Assembly (NCBI RefSeq): GCF_035825295.1
Contig: NZ_JAYMGI010000002.1
Span: forward strand, 6,191,501-6,255,500
Reading direction: 5' to 3'
DNA from: Actinacidiphila sp. DG2A-62
Lineage (GTDB): Bacteria; Actinomycetota; Actinomycetes; Streptomycetales; Streptomycetaceae
Length of the DNA: 64,000 nucleotides
The translations under genes and the position numbers were made by a program. The notes under the pieces are model-generated. The model was not told where the DNA came from, made no database searches, and saw only the letters and a list, made by a program, of their open reading frames with translations. Shown here in pieces: positions 60,795 through 64,000 of this stretch. Position 1 is the stretch's first letter. The number at the start of each line of letters is the position of its first letter.

Positions 60795-60935
60795 TCAACC
60801 GGGCTCGTCCGACCACAGCACTTTCATCGCTGCGAGGAACATGCCCCCGACAGACCCCACAATGACGGCACCGACAGCCACCCGGCTCAGCCGGCCTCCG
60901 ACGGCCTGAACGCCCCCGCACACGGCGGCGAGCAT
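60795..60935 (-). CDS. Possible small membrane protein
   Basis: Predicted 46 residues from an ATG at 60935: LAAVCGGVQAVGGRLSRVAV, VGAVIVGSVGGMFLAAMKVL, ending SDEPG. One or two hydrophobic segments are clear. It is short and without a strong ribosome site, so I am unsure that it is real. It would be divergent from the gene at 60981. Confidence 0.35.
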   Translation of the reverse strand: MLAAVCGGVQAVGGRLSRVAVGAVIVGSVGGMFLAAMKVLWSDEPG

Positions 60936-60980
60936 GCCGATCCAGGCCCCGGCGACGCGAGAACGGCCGGCTCGGCGGCC

Positions 60981-61682
60981 CTGTCTGCGTTCGACTTCGA
61001 CAGCTGCCTGAACACCGGCGGCTTCGAGGCCGCCGACGACACCGACACCACTCACCGCGAGCTGCGGATCGACGACACGGACTTCCTGCTGCTCAAACGC
61101 CACCACCAGGCGGACAGCACCTTCGCACTGCTCTACGACACCGCAGCCGTATGGGATGTGCCCGGCACGGCCAGACTTCTGGCTGTGCATCTCGCCCGCG
61201 ACCGAGCCGGCCGGACATTCCGCATCAGGGCACGCCGGATGCCGCTGCTGTCGCTGGCACAGCAGTGGCTCGTGGCCAGGGGCTGCCCACCGGAAGCTCT
61301 CGTCCTCGGTCCCGGCAGCATCAGCCAGCCCGCCGATGCGGCGACCGCGCAGTTGGAGGAGCATCTGCGTTCCTCGGCCGACCGGTACACGCTCGTCGAC
61401 CACTACACGGACGACGGCGAGCCGTTCGAAGCGTGGGCGCTGCTGCGCGACTCCCACCCTGCGCCGGACACCGCCGCGTTCCGTCTCATCGTCGAATCAG
61501 CCGATGTGCGTTCCGGAACCTACACCCTGCGCGAAGGTGCGTTCGCCGACGAACAGGCTGCGTGGGAGTGGCTTGACGAGCGCGACCGTCCCCTGCCCTC
61601 GGTGCCGCGTACCGCCGGACCGCCTTCGGCAGCGAGAGCTGCGGTGATGCCGTCCGCTGAGACTGCCGGTCGACGCCGCTGA
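60981..61682 (+). CDS. Conserved Streptomyces hypothetical protein, probable CTG start
   Basis: Predicted 233 residues. The frame starts FDFDSCLNTGGFEAADDTDT two codons after CTG (60981); I recall similar proteins that begin with Met at this place, but there is no clear ribosome site. A GTG at 61158 would cut 59 conserved-looking residues. Other stretches: LRIDDTDFLLLKRHHQADST, WDVPGTARLLAVHLARDRAG, MPLLSLAQQWLVARGCPPEA and GTYTLREGAFADEQAAWEWL. Soluble; function unknown. A Pro/Ala tail ends it. Confidence 0.64.
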   Translation: MSAFDFDSCLNTGGFEAADDTDTTHRELRIDDTDFLLLKRHHQADSTFALLYDTAAVWDVPGTARLLAVHLARDRAGRTFRIRARRMPLLSLAQQWLVARGCPPEALVLGPGSISQPADAATAQLEEHLRSSADRYTLVDHYTDDGEPFEAWALLRDSHPAPDTAAFRLIVESADVRSGTYTLREGAFADEQAAWEWLDERDRPLPSVPRTAGPPSAARAAVMPSAETAGRRR

Positions 61683-61826
61683 CCATGACCGGCGGCACGT
61701 AGCACGGAAAATACCGTCAGGCAAAACGCTTTTTCTGGGGATCATCGAACCGTTCCCAGCCGAGCCCGTGCGGCCGGAAATCCCCGCTCCTTCTCCCCGA
61801 TACCTGTGCCAGGAGGCCATTTCTGT

Positions 61827-62360
61827 ATGCGTGAATTCCCGAAGTTTCCCGCGCCGGGGACCCGTGCTCCGACGTCCGGCCCCGTTTCGCGCGAGCCGGC
61901 AGCGGTCCGCGCCGATGCCGACGGCGTGGTGGAGGTGCTGGCCGCCGAGGTCCGCGACCGGTTTGGCCACAGCGTGGAGGATCTGCGCGCGCTGGTGAAT
62001 AGCGCGCCGGACCGGGTCCGCGGCGCGAGCGAGGTGCTGCGCTGGTTCGACCAGCTCACCGAGGCCCAGCAGTTCCTTGAGGAAGCTGAGGAGGCGCTGG
62101 TCGATGCCCTCGTCGCCAACGGCACCGACGCGCTGACGGAGGACCAGATGGACCTGGCGCGCACCGTGGATGCCGCGGTGACCCTTCGAGACGGGCGCGC
62201 GTTGGTGGTCCGCTACCTGCTCGACCCGGACGCGCCGGGCAAGCGCACCGGCGCGGCGCGCGGTGAGGCCCTGGGAGTGCGGCGCTCGGCCGCCCTGAGC
62301 ACCAGCGTGCCACCGCGCCCGGCCGCTCCCGCGCCGGCGTCTGCGGGAGTGCGCCGATGA
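61827..62360 (+). CDS. Hypothetical protein of the plasmid gene run
   Basis: Predicted 177 residues from the ATG at 61827, 10 bases behind CAGGAGG. The core is helical (VEVLAAEVRDRFGHSVEDLR, SEVLRWFDQLTEAQQFLEEA, DQMDLARTVDAAVTLRDGRA). The stop overlaps the next start (ATGA). First gene of a three-gene run of small helical proteins. Function unknown. Confidence 0.66.
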   Translation: MREFPKFPAPGTRAPTSGPVSREPAAVRADADGVVEVLAAEVRDRFGHSVEDLRALVNSAPDRVRGASEVLRWFDQLTEAQQFLEEAEEALVDALVANGTDALTEDQMDLARTVDAAVTLRDGRALVVRYLLDPDAPGKRTGAARGEALGVRRSAALSTSVPPRPAAPAPASAGVRR

Positions 62361-62827
62361 ACACCGCAGAGATGCCTACCACCCAAGACGCTCGTATCGA
62401 GGCTGCGTTCGGCCAGCCGCTGGCCGTGCTCTACGCGCGGGCGCAGGCCGGCACCGCGCAGCATCCGGTCGACCAGGTGCTGGAGCTGCGCAGTTTCCTG
62501 GCGGTGGTGGAAGGCCATGCCTCTGCCGCACGCGAGCGTCTGCACCAGGCCACCGATCCGCGACGCGGCGGCCTGTACGACATGCCGCTGCAAGACCTCC
62601 GGTTCCAGACCGACCTGCTGGAGGCGGCGTTGGGCACCGGCCGCAGATACGGGCGGGCGGTCGCCGAGCTGCTTGCGGGGCTGACCCGCGACACCGTGCC
62701 GGTCGACCGGCCGGCCCTGTACGCCAAGGCCGCCGAGCCCCCCGCGCCCGCCGCCGAACCGGCCGCTGTGCCGGAGACGATCCGCGGCGAGGCGGTGGGA
62801 GCGGGCACTGGCCGTCACCGCCGCTGA
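62357..62827 (+). CDS. Helical hypothetical protein
   Basis: Predicted 156 residues from the ATG in the ATGA overlap. RIEAAFGQPLAVLYARAQAG, VLELRSFLAVVEGHASAARE and FQTDLLEAALGTGRRYGRAV are long helices. IEAAFGQPLAVLYARAQ and the next gene's IEDLFGLPLADLREHAD share a pattern, so the two are probably distant paralogs. Function unknown. Confidence 0.66.
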   Translation: MNTAEMPTTQDARIEAAFGQPLAVLYARAQAGTAQHPVDQVLELRSFLAVVEGHASAARERLHQATDPRRGGLYDMPLQDLRFQTDLLEAALGTGRRYGRAVAELLAGLTRDTVPVDRPALYAKAAEPPAPAAEPAAVPETIRGEAVGAGTGRHRR

Positions 62828-63227
62828 CCTCGGCGCCCGCATCGAAGACCTCTTCGGCCTGCCGCTCGCGGATCTGCGTGAACACGCCGACTCGCATCCC
62901 GGCGGCACCATGCTCGCCGCCCTGCTCAAGCTGCACTCCGACAGCCAGGTCGCCGAGCACAACATCGCCATCCAGCGCGAGCGGCTGCATCAACTGACCC
63001 GGCCAGGGGAGGAGTTCGGCCCCTCTGCCGCCCGCCGGGCCGTGGACGCCGCCCAGCGCCTGGCCTGTGCGGTCACCGCCCGGGACGCCCACCACGCCGC
63101 AGCCGCCGCGGTCCTGCAAAGCCTGCGCCGTGCCGAGCGGCCGAGCGATCACCGCCCCTCGATCGCCTCGACACCCGACCGAGGCGCCGGACCCGCGCTG
63201 TCCGCGGACATGCTCCGCGCCCGCTGA
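62808..63227 (+). CDS. Helical hypothetical protein, probable CTG start
   Basis: Predicted 139 residues. GGGAG is followed 6 bases later by CTG (62808), giving AVTAADLGARIEDLFGLPLA; starting at the first ATG (62910) would lose the part that matches the preceding gene. Helices continue (LKLHSDSQVAEHNIAIQRER, ARRAVDAAQRLACAVTARDA). It overlaps the previous gene by 20 bases. Function unknown. Confidence 0.58.
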   Translation: MAVTAADLGARIEDLFGLPLADLREHADSHPGGTMLAALLKLHSDSQVAEHNIAIQRERLHQLTRPGEEFGPSAARRAVDAAQRLACAVTARDAHHAAAAAVLQSLRRAERPSDHRPSIASTPDRGAGPALSADMLRAR

Positions 63228-63312
63228 CCCCGCGGACCCTGCTTGAAGCCGTGCCCGTACCCGGGCCTGTTCCTTCCGCTTCCTTCCGCCCCTTCAGGAG
63301 AGTGTTTTCTTC

Positions 63313-64000
63313 TTGACCGACACCGGTCTGTCCCGTGCCGCTGCCGCCGACCTGACCCGCGTGACCCAAGCGCTGGAGATGCTCGCCCCACGCTGGAGCG
63401 TGTGGACGCTGATGACCCTGTCCGACCAGCCGCTGCGCTACACCTCGATTGGGCCCCGCCTGGCCCTGCTGGCCGACAGCCAGCTGTCGATGCGCCTGAA
63501 GAAGCTCGTCTCGGACGGGCTGGTGGACCGCGTCGCGGTCACCTCCCGCAACGTCTCCTACTGCCTGACCGAGCGCGGCCAGGCGCTGGCCCCGGTCGTG
63601 AGCGAGCTCGCCCGCTGGGGGGACACGCGACTTGAGAAGCGGAAGGTGCCCAGCACGATCCCCGGGATGTGGGAACCGGAGCGGATACCCGCTGCCCAGA
63701 ACGCCGAGGACACTCTCGCCCTGATCACCGCCCGTTCCGCCGCCGCGGCCCTGTGGGGACTCAGAGCCGGCGGTACCTCGACCGCCACCGACCTTGCGAG
63801 CCGTCTGCCCGGCGCGCTGACCGCTACCCGCCTGTACCCGGTACTGCACCAACTGGTCGACGACGGGCTCGTCGAACGCACCGGCAGCCGGGGATTCGGG
63901 CTGACCGACCACGGCCGTTCCCTCGCCCCCGTCTTCAGGGCTCTGTCGGCCTGGGCGGCGGGCCGCCCCGCTTCCGCCGCGCGCCGCCACCCCATCTGGG
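63313..64000 (+). CDS. Winged-helix (HxlR/PadR-like) regulator, cut by window edge
   Basis: About 229 residues are visible from a TTG at 63313 behind CAGGAGAG. The first half is an HxlR-type winged helix: VTQALEMLAPRWSVWTLMTL, PLRYTSIGPRLALLADSQLS, RLKKLVSDGLVDRVAVTS and SYCLTERGQALAPVVSELAR. A second, similar winged unit follows (TATRLYPVLHQLVDDGLVER and FGLTDHGRSLAPVFRALSAW), so the protein is a tandem winged-helix protein. It probably regulates genes of the element. It runs off the right edge. Confidence 0.8.
   Translation, partial: MTDTGLSRAAAADLTRVTQALEMLAPRWSVWTLMTLSDQPLRYTSIGPRLALLADSQLSMRLKKLVSDGLVDRVAVTSRNVSYCLTERGQALAPVVSELARWGDTRLEKRKVPSTIPGMWEPERIPAAQNAEDTLALITARSAAAALWGLRAGGTSTATDLASRLPGALTATRLYPVLHQLVDDGLVERTGSRGFGLTDHGRSLAPVFRALSAWAAGRPASAARRHPIW

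Overview
The window is about 70 percent GC. Its reading frames have GC-rich third positions, its genes mostly start with ATG or GTG, and its protein families (DUF317-like, DUF4913-like, SCO6880-like transfer proteins) point to Streptomyces or a close relative. Most of it reads as one conjugative element (integrated element or plasmid; I cannot tell which) into which other mobile DNA has jumped. No tRNA, rRNA or CRISPR array was recognised.

Layout. (1) 1-8190, left backbone: a partial IS5-like transposase at the edge, small hypothetical genes, three copies of one paralogous family (1800-2882, 2932-3951, 6466-7539), an HTH regulator behind two adjacent palindromes, and an IS110-family element. 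(2) 8190-22122, a 13.9-kb stress islet on both strands: NhaA, a KhtTU-like K+/H+ antiporter, NfeD and SPFH proteins, then an arsenic block (ArsO-like monooxygenase, ACR3, ArsR, two ArsC, truncated trxB), then a tyrosine-recombinase module with zinc-finger partners. (3) 22122-53376, right backbone, almost entirely minus strand with many 4-base overlaps: a DnaB-N-like gene broken by an IS3 element, a C5 methyltransferase with a PAPS-reductase-like partner, DUF317-like proteins, a methyltransferase broken by a stop codon, a TraG/VirD4-type coupling protein, a relaxase-like protein, a VWA/MoxR pair, an MFS transporter, a glycosyltransferase, a VirB4-like ATPase, an SCO6880-like protein and a VirB6/TrbL-like channel protein. 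(4) 53614-64000: a secreted protein, more transfer genes (VirB8/TcpC-like, small pilin-like membrane protein, NlpC/P60 hydrolase), a nested-palindrome region that could be an oriT, an N4/N6 methyltransferase with a strong terminator, and a plus-strand run of small plasmid-type genes ending in a winged-helix protein cut by the right edge.

Two inferences matter most. First, the gene ending abruptly at 22122 and the headless gene at 7619-8190 look like the two halves of one DUF6884-like gene, so the 8190-22122 islet probably inserted as a unit, with its recombinase genes at one end and a related end sequence duplicated inside it (14051-14383). Second, many backbone genes have a strong Shine-Dalgarno sequence followed about 6 bases later not by ATG/GTG but by a codon one base away from ATG (ATC, ATT, ATA, ACG, CTG), while the islet genes use ATG or GTG. 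Start positions given for those genes rest on this reading and need protein-level confirmation.

How it works together: the transfer genes (coupling protein, VirB4-like ATPase, VirB6/VirB8-like membrane proteins, cell-wall hydrolase) would move the element; the methyltransferases probably modify its DNA; the islet supplies sodium/potassium homeostasis and arsenic resistance as cargo.
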